From assembly GCF_025460765.1 (NCBI RefSeq), contig NZ_JAMWEG010000024.1:1-64000 (forward strand): 64,000 nucleotides of DNA, in the 5' to 3' direction. Below are positions 10,426-18,093 of the stretch, one piece after another (within the stretch, counting starts at the first letter, position 1; each line of letters begins with the position of its first letter). The DNA is from Micromonospora sp. MA102 (lineage in GTDB: Bacteria; Actinomycetota; Actinomycetes; Mycobacteriales; Micromonosporaceae). The position numbers and the translations under genes were made by a program. The notes under the pieces were generated by a model that saw nothing but the letters and a program-made list of their open reading frames with translations, made no database searches and was not told the origin of the DNA.

Positions 10426-11451
10426 ATGCGCAGACTCCCCGCCCTGCTCGCCCTCGCCGCCCTCGCCGGACCGGTGCTGGCTCCCGGCACCGCGACCGCC
10501 GCGATCCCGCCGGAGACCCGGTACTCCGCCACCACCGGCGTCGGGGTCCACAACGCCTACGAGCGCGGCACCTACCCCTACCTGGCGCAGGCGCTCGACG
10601 CCCGGCCCGGGCTGATCGAGCTGGACGTCTGGCCGGACGTGCTGACCCGGCAGTGGCGGGTCAGCCACTCCAACCCGCTGGGCAACGACAACAACTGCGT
10701 GGCCGCCACGAGCGCCGCCCAGCTCTACGGCGGCACGCGAAACCGGAACCTGGAGCACTGCCTGGACGACATCCGGCTCTGGCTGGGCGCCCACCCCGAC
10801 GCCGGCCCGCTCGTCCTCAAACTGGAGCTGAAGACCGGCTTCAGCGGGCGTACCGGGCAGGGGCCGGCCCAGCTCGACGCCGTGCTCGCCGCGCGGCTCG
10901 GCGACCGGGTGTTCCGCCCTGCCGACCTGCTCGGCGGCCACGCCGGCCTGGACGCCGCCGCGCGCGCCGACGCCTGGCCCAGCCGGGCGCAGCTCTCCGG
11001 CCGGGTGATCGTCGAGCTGATCCCCGGCACCGTCGAGGAGGGCAACCCGACCGACACCCTCTGGACCGACGTCGAGTACGCCCGCCACCTGGCCGGCCTC
11101 GCGGCGGCCGGCACGCTGGGCACGGCCCGCGCCTTCCCGGCCGTGCACCGGGCGCAGGCCGGCGACCCGCGCACCCGCTACGCCGACGCGAGCCTGCGGC
11201 CCTGGTTCGTGCTCTTCGACGGCGACGCCACGGCGTACGTCACCGGAGGCGTCGACACCGCCTGGTACGACGCCAACCACTACCTGCTGGTGATGACCGA
11301 CGCGCAGAACGTCCCGCCGGCGGTGGGCGCCGGCGACGCCGACGCGGCGGCGGCCCGGGTGGCCGAGCTGGCCCGCGCGCACGCCAGCATCGCCTCCGCG
11401 GACTGGGCGGCCCTGCCCACCGTGCTCGACGACGTGCTGCCCCGCGGCTGA
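10426..11451 (+). CDS. Secreted phosphatidylinositol-specific phospholipase C-like protein (calcium-dependent type)
   Basis: A 341-residue protein with a signal peptide: MRRLPA, a hydrophobic core and a signal-peptidase-like ATA/A site at about 24-26. The mature part has GVGVHNAYE (H42), IELDVWPD (E65, D67) and WRVSHSNPLGNDNNC (H81), which match the calcium-dependent PI-PLC group found in Streptomyces and mycobacteria. ATG 10426 has AAGGAG seven bases upstream; the more upstream in-frame ATG lacks a site. It is likely exported and may cleave phosphoinositides or glycosylphosphatidylinositols. Catalytic assignment is by family. The 248 bases before it hold only an AT-rich patch near 10345-10380, probably its promoter. 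Confidence 0.85.
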   Translation: MRRLPALLALAALAGPVLAPGTATAAIPPETRYSATTGVGVHNAYERGTYPYLAQALDARPGLIELDVWPDVLTRQWRVSHSNPLGNDNNCVAATSAAQLYGGTRNRNLEHCLDDIRLWLGAHPDAGPLVLKLELKTGFSGRTGQGPAQLDAVLAARLGDRVFRPADLLGGHAGLDAAARADAWPSRAQLSGRVIVELIPGTVEEGNPTDTLWTDVEYARHLAGLAAAGTLGTARAFPAVHRAQAGDPRTRYADASLRPWFVLFDGDATAYVTGGVDTAWYDANHYLLVMTDAQNVPPAVGAGDADAAAARVAELARAHASIASADWAALPTVLDDVLPRG

Positions 11452-11473
11452 CCACACGATCGGCCGATCCGCG

Positions 11474-11498
11474 CCGCCGGGGCGAGCGGCCCCGGCGG
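11474..11498. terminator. Bidirectional hairpin between convergent genes
   Basis: CCGCCGGGG (11474-11482) pairs with CCCCGGCGG (11490-11498). It lies between the phospholipase stop (11451) and the stop of the minus-strand GGDEF-EAL gene (11509) and could serve both. Confidence 0.5.
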
Positions 11499-11508
11499 GG
11501 CGGGACGG

Positions 11509-14040
11509 TCAGGAGGCGCCGTCGGCGCGCAGCGGAAAGACGTTGCCGCGCGCCGTGGCCGCGAGCGACCCGAGCACCGCCCCGATCTTGTCCGCGGGCA
11601 TCGGCTTGAAGAAGTGGTAGCCCTGGGCGGCGGTGCAGCCCAGCTCGGCCAGGGCGGCCCGCTGCTCGGCGGTCTCGACGCCCTCCGCCACGACCCGCAG
11701 CCCCAGCTCGTGGGCGAGCCCGACCGTGGTCCGCACGATGGCGGCGGCCTCCGGCGAGTCGGCCATCCGGAGCACGAAGGAGCGGTCCACCTTCAACTCG
11801 TCGACGGCGATCCGGGTCAGGAAGGTCAGCGACGAGAACCCGGTGCCGAAGTCGTCGACGGCGAGCTGCACACCCATGGAGCGGAGGGTGGCCAGCACCT
11901 CGTCGATGACCTCCAGCTCGCTCATCACCACCGTCTCGGTGATCTCCAGGACCAACCGGTGCGGCGGAACCTGGTGCTGGCGCAGCGCCTCGCCGATCTC
12001 GGCCGGCAGCCGCGGGTCGAGCAGGCTGCGCGCCGACAGGTTCACCGAGATCGGGATGTCCAGCCCTTCGCGCGCCCAGTCGGCCGCCACCGCGAGGGCC
12101 TTGTCGAGCACGTAACGGGTGAAGGTGCCGAGCTGCTCGCTGTTCTCCACCGGCCGGATGAAGTCCGCCGGGCCGAGCCAGCCCCGGCGCGGGTGCCGCC
12201 AACGGATCAGCGCCTCCACCCCGGTCGGTGCGCCGGTGGCCAGGTCCACCGCCGGCTGCAACGCCAGCACCAGCTGGTCGTCGGCCGCCAGGGCCTCCCG
12301 CAGCTCCGCGAGCAGCGCCAGGTGGTCGGTGCTCGCCGCGTCGCGGGAGCTGTCGTACGCGGCGACGCTGCCACCGCCCTCCTTCGCCTGGTACATGGCG
12401 ATGTCGGCCCGGCGCAGCAGCTCGGTCAGGTCGGCGGTGCCCGCGTCGGCGACCACCACGCCGACCGCCACCTCGACCGACATGCGCACCCCGGCCACCT
12501 CGGTCGGCGCGGCGAGCCGCTCGGCGATCTCCCGGGCCTGGCGCAGCGCGTACGCCAGCGGGGCGGCCCGGTCGTCGACCACCGGCACGGTGGTGAGCAG
12601 CAGGGCGAACTCGTCGCCGCCGAGCCGCCCGAGCAGGTCGCCCGGACGGGCCAGGGTGGTCAGCCGGCTCGCGGCCAGCCGCAGCAACTGGTCGCCGGCC
12701 GCGTGCCCGAGCGTGTCGTTGACCTCTTTGAACTGGTTGATGTCGAGCAGCAGCAGCGCCACCGGGTGGTCGTGGGCGCGCTGCCGCAACGCCTGGTCGC
12801 CCTTGGCCAGCAGGGCGGCCCGGTTGAGCAGCCCGGTGAGCTGGTCGTGCACCGCCTCGTACGACGAGCGGGCGGTGACCAGCCGCAGCTCGCGGTGGGT
12901 CGCGGCGTCGTGCAGGGCGGCGGCCAGCGCATCGCCGAACGCCGCGACGCCGTCGTGTTCCCGGGCGGTGGGCGGGGCGGACCGGGGGAACCGGACCCGG
13001 AGCTGGCCGACCTCGGCGCTGCCCACGGTGAGCCGCCGGACCAGTTCGTGCTCGCCCGCCCCGGTGGCCGACGGTGGCTCGACCTCGCGGTCGCGCACCT
13101 GCGCGCCGGTGTCCGCCCGGTAGCGGTGCCAGCGGGCGTCGCCCCGCGCCACGTCCACCTCGACCAGCTCGGCGCCGAACAGGGTGAGCGCCCCGGTCAC
13201 CGCGGCGGTCGCCACGCCCCGCTCGTCGAGCTGGTTGAGCGCGGCCGTCGCCTCGGCGAAGGCCCGCCACGTCCGCCGCTCCTGGTCGGCCCGGAGCCGG
13301 TGCCGGTAGGTCTGCTGGAGCAGCCAGAGCGGCGGCGGCAGGAGCAGCAGCCAGCGGGGGTCGACCTCCAGCAGGGTGACGACCACGAGGCCGACCGCCA
13401 CGTTGCCGACGAACATGAGCAGCTTGCCGCGGAGTGCGGCGAGCAGCGGCGGCCCGATCGGGATGCCGTGCAGCAGGGCGAGGCTGGCGCCGCCCAGCCA
13501 GGCGGTGGTGAACAGGTAGACGACTGCGGCGGCGGCCAGCGCCAGGGCCAGTTCGGGGGTGGGCGCGGCGAGCAGCGGCCGGCCGAGCGCACTGGCGACC
13601 GCGGTGGCGAGCGCGGTGGCGGCGGTGAGCGAGCCGGCGATCCGGATCAGCTCCAGCGCGGGCCGGCGATCGGCGACCAGCGACATCGTCGTCCACGCGG
13701 CACCGGTGCCGAGCAGGGCGGCGGCCGGCAGCCAACCGGCCGGCACCAGGTAGAGGCAGACGACGAGGGCCGCCTCGCCCCAGGTGATGCTGACCATGCC
13801 CGAGGCGGTGCGGAAGCGCAGCCGGGCGAGCTGGGCGACACCGAACGCCGCGACGGCCACGCCGAACCGGGCGAAGCCGGGCAGCGGGTCGTCCGGGGGC
13901 AGGTGCGCGGGGATGGTGAGGCCGACCACGGCGGCCACCACGGCGGTGACCGCGACGGCGGAGGTCAGCAGCAGCACGCCGACCGGAGTGCCGCGCAGGC
14001 CCAGCCGATCGGGGGGATCCCCGGCCCGGCCGGAGGTCAC
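11509..14040 (-). CDS. Membrane-bound GGDEF-EAL protein (c-di-GMP synthesis/degradation)
   Basis: An 843-residue protein. The first 280 or so residues contain roughly eight to ten hydrophobic helices. A GAF-like or linker segment follows, then a GGDEF domain with intact GGDEF in LGRLGGDEFALLL (about residue 473), then an EAL domain with GVEALIRW (about 607). The EAL catalytic set looks complete: EAL, VNLSARSL, EITETVV, DDFGTGFSSL, ELKVDRSFV, EGVET and AQGYHFF. Both diguanylate cyclase and phosphodiesterase activity are therefore possible; which dominates cannot be read from sequence. The GTG start overlaps by four bases (GTGA) the stop of a 21-codon ORF. In actinomycetes c-di-GMP acts through BldD on development. 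Confidence 0.95.
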   Translation of the reverse strand: MTSGRAGDPPDRLGLRGTPVGVLLLTSAVAVTAVVAAVVGLTIPAHLPPDDPLPGFARFGVAVAAFGVAQLARLRFRTASGMVSITWGEAALVVCLYLVPAGWLPAAALLGTGAAWTTMSLVADRRPALELIRIAGSLTAATALATAVASALGRPLLAAPTPELALALAAAAVVYLFTTAWLGGASLALLHGIPIGPPLLAALRGKLLMFVGNVAVGLVVVTLLEVDPRWLLLLPPPLWLLQQTYRHRLRADQERRTWRAFAEATAALNQLDERGVATAAVTGALTLFGAELVEVDVARGDARWHRYRADTGAQVRDREVEPPSATGAGEHELVRRLTVGSAEVGQLRVRFPRSAPPTAREHDGVAAFGDALAAALHDAATHRELRLVTARSSYEAVHDQLTGLLNRAALLAKGDQALRQRAHDHPVALLLLDINQFKEVNDTLGHAAGDQLLRLAASRLTTLARPGDLLGRLGGDEFALLLTTVPVVDDRAAPLAYALRQAREIAERLAAPTEVAGVRMSVEVAVGVVVADAGTADLTELLRRADIAMYQAKEGGGSVAAYDSSRDAASTDHLALLAELREALAADDQLVLALQPAVDLATGAPTGVEALIRWRHPRRGWLGPADFIRPVENSEQLGTFTRYVLDKALAVAADWAREGLDIPISVNLSARSLLDPRLPAEIGEALRQHQVPPHRLVLEITETVVMSELEVIDEVLATLRSMGVQLAVDDFGTGFSSLTFLTRIAVDELKVDRSFVLRMADSPEAAAIVRTTVGLAHELGLRVVAEGVETAEQRAALAELGCTAAQGYHFFKPMPADKIGAVLGSLAATARGNVFPLRADGAS

Positions 14041-14102
14041 CGACCCACCCCGTCAGGCGGCGACCCCGGGGCACGGTCGGGGGCCGTAGTTGCCATCGAC
14101 AT
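14037..14102 (-). CDS. Candidate 21-residue leader ORF coupled to the GGDEF-EAL gene
   Basis: ATG at 14102 opens a 21-codon frame (begins MSMATTAPDRAPG) that ends in TGA overlapping the GTG of the GGDEF-EAL gene by four bases. GGAAGGGGGG lies just before its start. The peptide resembles no known leader peptide and is Pro/Ala/Asp-rich. The overlap suggests translational coupling, so the ORF may set expression of the c-di-GMP enzyme. It is short enough to be a chance frame. Confidence 0.4.
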   Translation of the reverse strand: MSMATTAPDRAPGSPPDGVGR

Positions 14103-14153
14103 CGGCGCCCCCCTTCCGCGCACGGCTCAGGGCCTTTCGGTCCCCCCGGCGGA

Positions 14154-14180
14154 AGGCTAAGCCAAACCCGGTGGTCGCAA
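14154..14180 (-). promoter_or_regulatory. Possible promoter of the GGDEF-EAL transcript
   Basis: On the minus strand TTGCGA (14180-14175) and TAGCCT (14159-14154) resemble -35 and -10 boxes, but the 15-base spacing is short. Transcription would start near 14147 and give a leader of about 45 bases before the 21-codon ORF. Confidence 0.35.
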
Positions 14181-14220
14181 CAGGGGTTGACGACCGGCTT
14201 CGGCGTGATTCACGCGGTGT

Positions 14221-14514
14221 TCAGCCGTTCCGGCGCTGCTGGGAGCCGTTGGGGCCGTCTGTCGGTGAATCCTGCGCGGCGGTCCCGTCTGTCGGATCAG
14301 CGACTGTCGCATCGGTCCGGCCCGGCTCGGCCGGGCCGCCCTGCTTGGGAAACCGGTCGGGCAGCCGGCGCAGCCGGGCGTTCATGTTGCGGATCAAAAG
14401 GACGGTGACGATGGCCAGCGCCACGATGAGGAAGAGGCCCATCGGGCCGGCCAGACCACCCGTGCGGGTGTCACCGAAGTTGTTCTCCGCGAGCACCTGG
14501 GCGGTGGTCAGCAT
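14221..14514 (-). CDS. Small single-pass membrane protein beside mca
   Basis: A 97-residue protein with one strong helix (PMGLFLIVALAIVTVLLI, about residues 24-41), then a basic NMNARLRRLP flank and a hydrophilic Pro/Asp/Gln-rich tail. The orientation is probably tail-in. It lies 48 bases downstream of mca on the same strand. A comparable small membrane protein follows mca in other actinobacteria (Rv1083 after Rv1082 in M. tuberculosis, from memory), which supports a real gene with a conserved link to mycothiol-dependent detoxification. No biochemical function is known to me. Confidence 0.8.
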   Translation of the reverse strand: MLTTAQVLAENNFGDTRTGGLAGPMGLFLIVALAIVTVLLIRNMNARLRRLPDRFPKQGGPAEPGRTDATVADPTDGTAAQDSPTDGPNGSQQRRNG

Positions 14515-14562
14515 GGTGTTCCTCCGATGTGCGGCTGACCACCAGCGTAGCCCGCCCGGGAA

Positions 14563-15444
14563 TCAACGGGCATGGCACGTCTCGCGCACCCCGGCGAAGA
14601 GGTCCGACTCGGGCAGCGGGCTGTCCACCAGCGAGCGGGCGAGCTGGAAGTCCTCGGTCGGCCAGGCGCGCTGCTGCAGGTCCATGGGCACCTGGAACCA
14701 GAAACCGTCCGGGTCGATCTGGGTGGCGTGGGCGCGCAGCGCGTCGTCGCGGACCGGGAAGTATTCGGCGCAGTCGACGCGGGTGGTGATCCGCTCGCCC
14801 TTGTCGGGGCGATCCTCCCAGCGCTTCATCCACTCCCCGTACGGCGACTCCAGGCCGGCGGCGAGCATCGCCTCGTGCAGGGCCAGGATCTTGGCCCGCG
14901 AGAAGCCCACGTCGTAGTAGAGCTTGAGCGGCTGCCACGGCTCGCCCAGCTCGGGGTGGCGGTCCGGGTCGCCGGCGGCCTCGAAGGCGGCCACCGTCAC
15001 CTTGTGGGTCATGATGTGGTCGGGGTGCGGGTAGCCGCCCTCCTCGTCGTACGTGGTGACGACGTGCGGGCGGAACTGGCGCATGAGCCGCACCAGCGGG
15101 GCGGCCGCGACCTCGACGTCCTCCAGCGCGAAGCAGCCCCCCGGCAGCGGCGGCAGCGGGTCGCCCTCGGGCAGCCCCGAGTCCACGAAGCCGAGCCAGG
15201 CCTGCTCGATGCCCAGGATGGCCCGGGCCGCGTCCATCTCGGCGCGGCGGATGTCGCCGATGTTGGCCCACACGTCGGGCCGGTCCATCTTGGGGTTGAG
15301 CACACTGCCCCGCTCGCCACCCGTGCAGGTGACGACCAGGACATCCACCCCCTCGGCGACGTATTTCGCCATGGTGGCGGCGCCCTTGCTCGACTCGTCG
15401 TCGGGATGGGCGTGCACCGCCATGAGCCGCAGCTGTTCTGCCAC
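14563..15444 (-). CDS. mca: Mycothiol S-conjugate amidase
   Basis: A 293-residue zinc amidase of the LmbE/PIG-L fold. It hydrolyses mycothiol S-conjugates to glucosaminyl-inositol and a mercapturic acid that is exported, completing thiol-based detoxification. The metal motif AHPDDE is at residues 12-17, and the second ligand region is GGYPHPDHIMTH. Full-length and close to characterised Mca; the paralogue MshB would lack the VDSGLPEGDPLPPLP-type insertion, so Mca is the better call. GTG start with GAGGAG upstream. It forms an operon with the 97-residue membrane protein and is divergent from the DUF4307 gene. Confidence 0.95.
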   Translation of the reverse strand: MAEQLRLMAVHAHPDDESSKGAATMAKYVAEGVDVLVVTCTGGERGSVLNPKMDRPDVWANIGDIRRAEMDAARAILGIEQAWLGFVDSGLPEGDPLPPLPGGCFALEDVEVAAAPLVRLMRQFRPHVVTTYDEEGGYPHPDHIMTHKVTVAAFEAAGDPDRHPELGEPWQPLKLYYDVGFSRAKILALHEAMLAAGLESPYGEWMKRWEDRPDKGERITTRVDCAEYFPVRDDALRAHATQIDPDGFWFQVPMDLQQRAWPTEDFQLARSLVDSPLPESDLFAGVRETCHAR

Positions 15445-15569
15445 CTTCGGCGCTCCTCGTCTGTGCCCAACCGGGCCCGGCCCGCCCGGGCCCGCCCGGC
15501 TGACCTGCCGGAATCTCCCCCCGCGCCCGCGAAAGCCCCCGTGGTGGCCGATCGGCGGCGGGGCCGACC

Positions 15570-15620
15570 TGCCATTCTTGACTCAGCGCCGGGCTGGGAA
15601 GATGGACTTTGCCATTCTTG
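15570..15620. repeat. Direct repeat TGCCATTCTTG in the mca/DUF4307 intergenic region
   Basis: The 11-mer TGCCATTCTTG occurs at 15570-15580 and again at 15610-15620, exactly 40 bases apart (about four helical turns). The first copy runs into TTGACT (15578-15583), a good -35 box for the DUF4307 gene. This suggests tandem sites for a regulator or duplicated promoter elements. The rest of the 214-base gap shows only GC-rich sequence. Confidence 0.45.
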
Positions 15621-15658
15621 CCGATGCCGCCGACAACAACGCCAGGAGATACCCGCCG

Positions 15659-16093
15659 GTGAGCGAGACGCACGCCACAGTCCCATCGGGCGCACCGGTC
15701 TTCCCGCCCGGCCGCTACGGCCGCCGCCGGGAGCCGGGGCGCCGCCGTCCCCTCCTGCTCGTGCTGGTGGCGGCCGTCCTGCTGGCGCTCCTCGGGCTGG
15801 TCGCCGCCCGGCTCTACAGCCAGTACGGCGACCCCGACTACCGCGCCGAGCTGATCACCTACACCGACATCACCGACTCCCGGGTGGTGGTCGACTTCCG
15901 GGTGACGGTCCCGGAGGGCGGCTCGGCGACCTGCCTGCTGCGGGCCCGCTCCCACGACGGCGCCGAGGTGGGCCACGTCGAGGCCACGGTGACCGCCCCG
16001 CCCGGCGAACGCCACGTCCGGGCCCGGCAGGAGGTGCCCACCACCGCCCGGCCCTTCATCGGCGAGGTGCTGCGCTGCCGACCGGCCGGCTGA
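15659..16093 (+). CDS. DUF4307 family membrane protein
   Basis: A 144-residue protein from GTG 15659, preceded by AGGAG. A Pro/Arg-rich cytoplasmic N-terminus (GRYGRRREPGRRRP) leads into one transmembrane helix (LLLVLVAAVLLALLGLVAA, about 35-53), then an exported beta-rich domain of about 85 residues that contains two cysteines (TCLLRAR and LRCRPAG). This matches DUF4307, which sits between greA and mca in other actinobacteria (Rv1081c in M. tuberculosis, from memory). Function unknown; the cysteine pair could form a disulfide outside the membrane. Confidence 0.85.
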   Translation: MSETHATVPSGAPVFPPGRYGRRREPGRRRPLLLVLVAAVLLALLGLVAARLYSQYGDPDYRAELITYTDITDSRVVVDFRVTVPEGGSATCLLRARSHDGAEVGHVEATVTAPPGERHVRARQEVPTTARPFIGEVLRCRPAG

Positions 16094-16240
16094 GCCGGCA
16101 GCCCGGCGAGCCGCCGGGACACACGCACCCCGGGTCCCACCGCCGGCACCCGGGGTGATCGGCGACACCTTGGCCCGGCCCGCACTGGTAAATTGGTAGT
16201 TCACCTGTCAGCCAGTCCGCACCAACCGAGGAGATCGCCT

Positions 16241-16741
16241 GTGTCCACCAATGACAACGAGGCGCCCGCCACCTGGCTGTCCCAGGACGCGTACGACCGC
16301 CTGCAGGCCGAGCTCGACGAGCACATCGCCAACCGCCCGGTGATCGCCGCCGAGATCAACGCCCGGCGCGAGGAGGGCGACCTGCGGGAGAACGGCGGCT
16401 ACCACGCCGCGCGCGAGGAGCAGGGCAAGGCCGAGGGCCGCATCCTCTACCTGAAGGAGCTGCTCCGCACGGCCAAGGTCGGCGAGGCGCCGACCGCCGA
16501 CGTGGTGTCGCCCGGCATGGTCGTGACGATCTACTTCGACGACGACGCCGACGACACGGAGACCTTCCTGCTCGGCTCCCGCGAGATCGCCTCCACGACC
16601 GACCTCACCGTCTACAGCCCCGAGTCCGCGCTCGGCAAGGCGATCCTGGGCGGCAAGGCGGGCCAGACCTGCACCTACACGGCCCCGAGCGGGGCCGACA
16701 TCAAGGTGACGGTCGTCAAGTTCGAGCCGTTCTCCGGCTAG
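16241..16741 (+). CDS. greA: Transcription elongation factor GreA
   Basis: A 166-residue protein. The N-terminal antiparallel coiled coil carries the acidic tip in EINARREEGDLRENGGYH (about residues 39-56), which reaches the RNA polymerase secondary channel and stimulates cleavage of backtracked RNA. The C-terminal FKBP-like globular domain runs from about 85 to 166. GTG 16241 is preceded by GAGGAG seven bases upstream; the alternative TTG at 16193 has no site. It lies downstream of the DUF4307 gene in the same direction, separated by 147 bases. Confidence 0.96.
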   Translation: MSTNDNEAPATWLSQDAYDRLQAELDEHIANRPVIAAEINARREEGDLRENGGYHAAREEQGKAEGRILYLKELLRTAKVGEAPTADVVSPGMVVTIYFDDDADDTETFLLGSREIASTTDLTVYSPESALGKAILGGKAGQTCTYTAPSGADIKVTVVKFEPFSG

Positions 16742-16765
16742 CCGCCAACCGGACCCGCGCCGGAT

Positions 16766-16814
16766 GGCTCGGGTCCGACCCGACCGAGGCTGACAGGCTC
16801 CTCGGACCCGAGCC
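16766..16814 (+). terminator. greA terminator hairpin
   Basis: GGCTCGGGTCCGA (16766-16778) is perfectly complementary to TCGGACCCGAGCC (16802-16814), giving a 13-base-pair stem with a 23-base loop, 25 bases after the greA stop. Confidence 0.65.
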
Positions 16815-16825
16815 GGAACACCCCG

Positions 16826-16859
16826 ACCGCCCCGACCGGCACCGTCCGGCCGGGGCGGT
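16826..16859 (-). terminator. Hairpin downstream of threonine dehydratase
   Basis: ACCGCCCC (16826-16833) pairs with GGGGCGGT (16852-16859), with an inner CCGG stem. It lies 14 bases beyond the stop of the minus-strand ilvA gene. Confidence 0.5.
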
Positions 16860-16872
16860 CGCGTCTCAGGGC

Positions 16873-18093
16873 TCACCCCTCGCCGGCGAAGACCACCTGG
16901 TAGCCGCTCGCCCGCAGGGCGCTGATCAGGGTGTCCGAGTGCTCGACACCGCGGGTCTCCACCGACAGCCCGACCTCCACCTCGCCGAGCCGCAGGTGCG
17001 GGTTGGCGCGCTGGTGCACCACGTCGACCACGTTGGCCCGGTGCTCGGCGATCTCACCGAGCAGGGAGGCGAGCTGGCCCGGCCGGTCCGTGCAGCGGAC
17101 GGTGATCCGCAGGTAGCGACCGGCCGCCGCCAGGCCGTGCTCGATCACGCGCAGCATCAGCAGCGGGTCGATGTTGCCGCCGGACAGCACGGCCACCACC
17201 GGCGCCTGGACCTCCACCACCCCGGCCAGCAGCGCCGCCACGCCGACCGCGCCGGCCGGCTCCACGACCTGCTTGCCGCGCTCCAGCAGCATCAGCAGCG
17301 CCCGGGAGATGTCCTCCTCGGAGACCGTGACGATCTCGTCGACCAGCTTGCGGACGTGGGTGAAGGTCAGCTCGCCGGGGCGGCCGACCGCGATCCCGTC
17401 GGCGATCGTCGAGAAGAAGGGCAGCCGGACCGGCTCGCCGGCCTTCAGCGAGGGCGGGAAGGCGGCGGCGCTCGCCGCCTGCACCCCGATCACGCGTACG
17501 TCGGGACGCAGCGCCTTGGCGACCACCGCCAGGCCGGAGATCAGCCCGCCGCCGCCCACCCCGGTCACGATGGTCTTCACGTCCGGGCACTGTTCGAGGA
17601 TCTCCAGGGCCACGGTGCCCTGACCCGCGATGACGTCCCGGTGGTCGAACGGGTGGATGAACACCGCCCCGGTCCGCTCGGCGAAGGTCTGCGCCGCCAC
17701 CAGCGACTCGTCCACCGTGTTGCCGACCAGCTCGACCTGGGCCCCGTACCCCTTGGTGGCGGCCACCTTCGGCAGCGGCGCGTTGACCGGCATGAAGACG
17801 GTGGCGTGCGTGCCGACCAGGCCGGCGGCGAGCGCGACCCCCTGGGCGTGGTTGCCGGCGCTCGCCGCGACCACCCCGCGTTGCCGCTCCTCGGCCGAGA
17901 GCCGGGAGATCCGCACGTACGCGCCGCGCACCTTGTACGACCCGGCGCGCTGCACGTTCTCGCACTTCAACCAGGTCGGCCCGCCGAGCGCGGCGCTGAG
18001 CGGCCGGGACGGCTCCAGCGGGGTGGTGCGGGTGACGCCGGCGAGCAGTTCCCGCGCGGCCTGTACATCGGCGAGACCGACCAGTTCCGTCAT
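16873..18093 (-). CDS. ilvA: Threonine ammonia-lyase with C-terminal ACT domain
   Basis: A 406-residue PLP enzyme of fold type II that deaminates threonine to 2-oxobutanoate. The PLP lysine is in AGSYKVRGAY (K54), the phosphate/cofactor loop includes SAGNHAQG, and the glycine-rich PLP-phosphate site is VGGGGLISG. Residues from about 325 form a single ACT-like domain (LRITVRCTDRPGQLASLLGEI), the arrangement of the shorter allosteric threonine dehydratases. It could serve isoleucine synthesis or threonine catabolism. ATG 18093 overlaps the stop of the upstream DUF4328 gene by four bases, so the two are coupled. Confidence 0.93.
   Translation of the reverse strand: MTELVGLADVQAARELLAGVTRTTPLEPSRPLSAALGGPTWLKCENVQRAGSYKVRGAYVRISRLSAEERQRGVVAASAGNHAQGVALAAGLVGTHATVFMPVNAPLPKVAATKGYGAQVELVGNTVDESLVAAQTFAERTGAVFIHPFDHRDVIAGQGTVALEILEQCPDVKTIVTGVGGGGLISGLAVVAKALRPDVRVIGVQAASAAAFPPSLKAGEPVRLPFFSTIADGIAVGRPGELTFTHVRKLVDEIVTVSEEDISRALLMLLERGKQVVEPAGAVGVAALLAGVVEVQAPVVAVLSGGNIDPLLMLRVIEHGLAAAGRYLRITVRCTDRPGQLASLLGEIAEHRANVVDVVHQRANPHLRLGEVEVGLSVETRGVEHSDTLISALRASGYQVVFAGEG

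Noticed and set aside
11240..14074. 944-codon minus-strand frame overlapping the GGDEF-EAL gene
   Set aside because: It is a different frame from the intact GGDEF and EAL motifs and reads as Arg/Gly/Pro-rich shadow.
14041..14160. c-di-GMP riboswitch ahead of the GGDEF-EAL gene
   Set aside because: The leader is only about 45 bases from the likely start and lacks the conserved GEMM core sequences.
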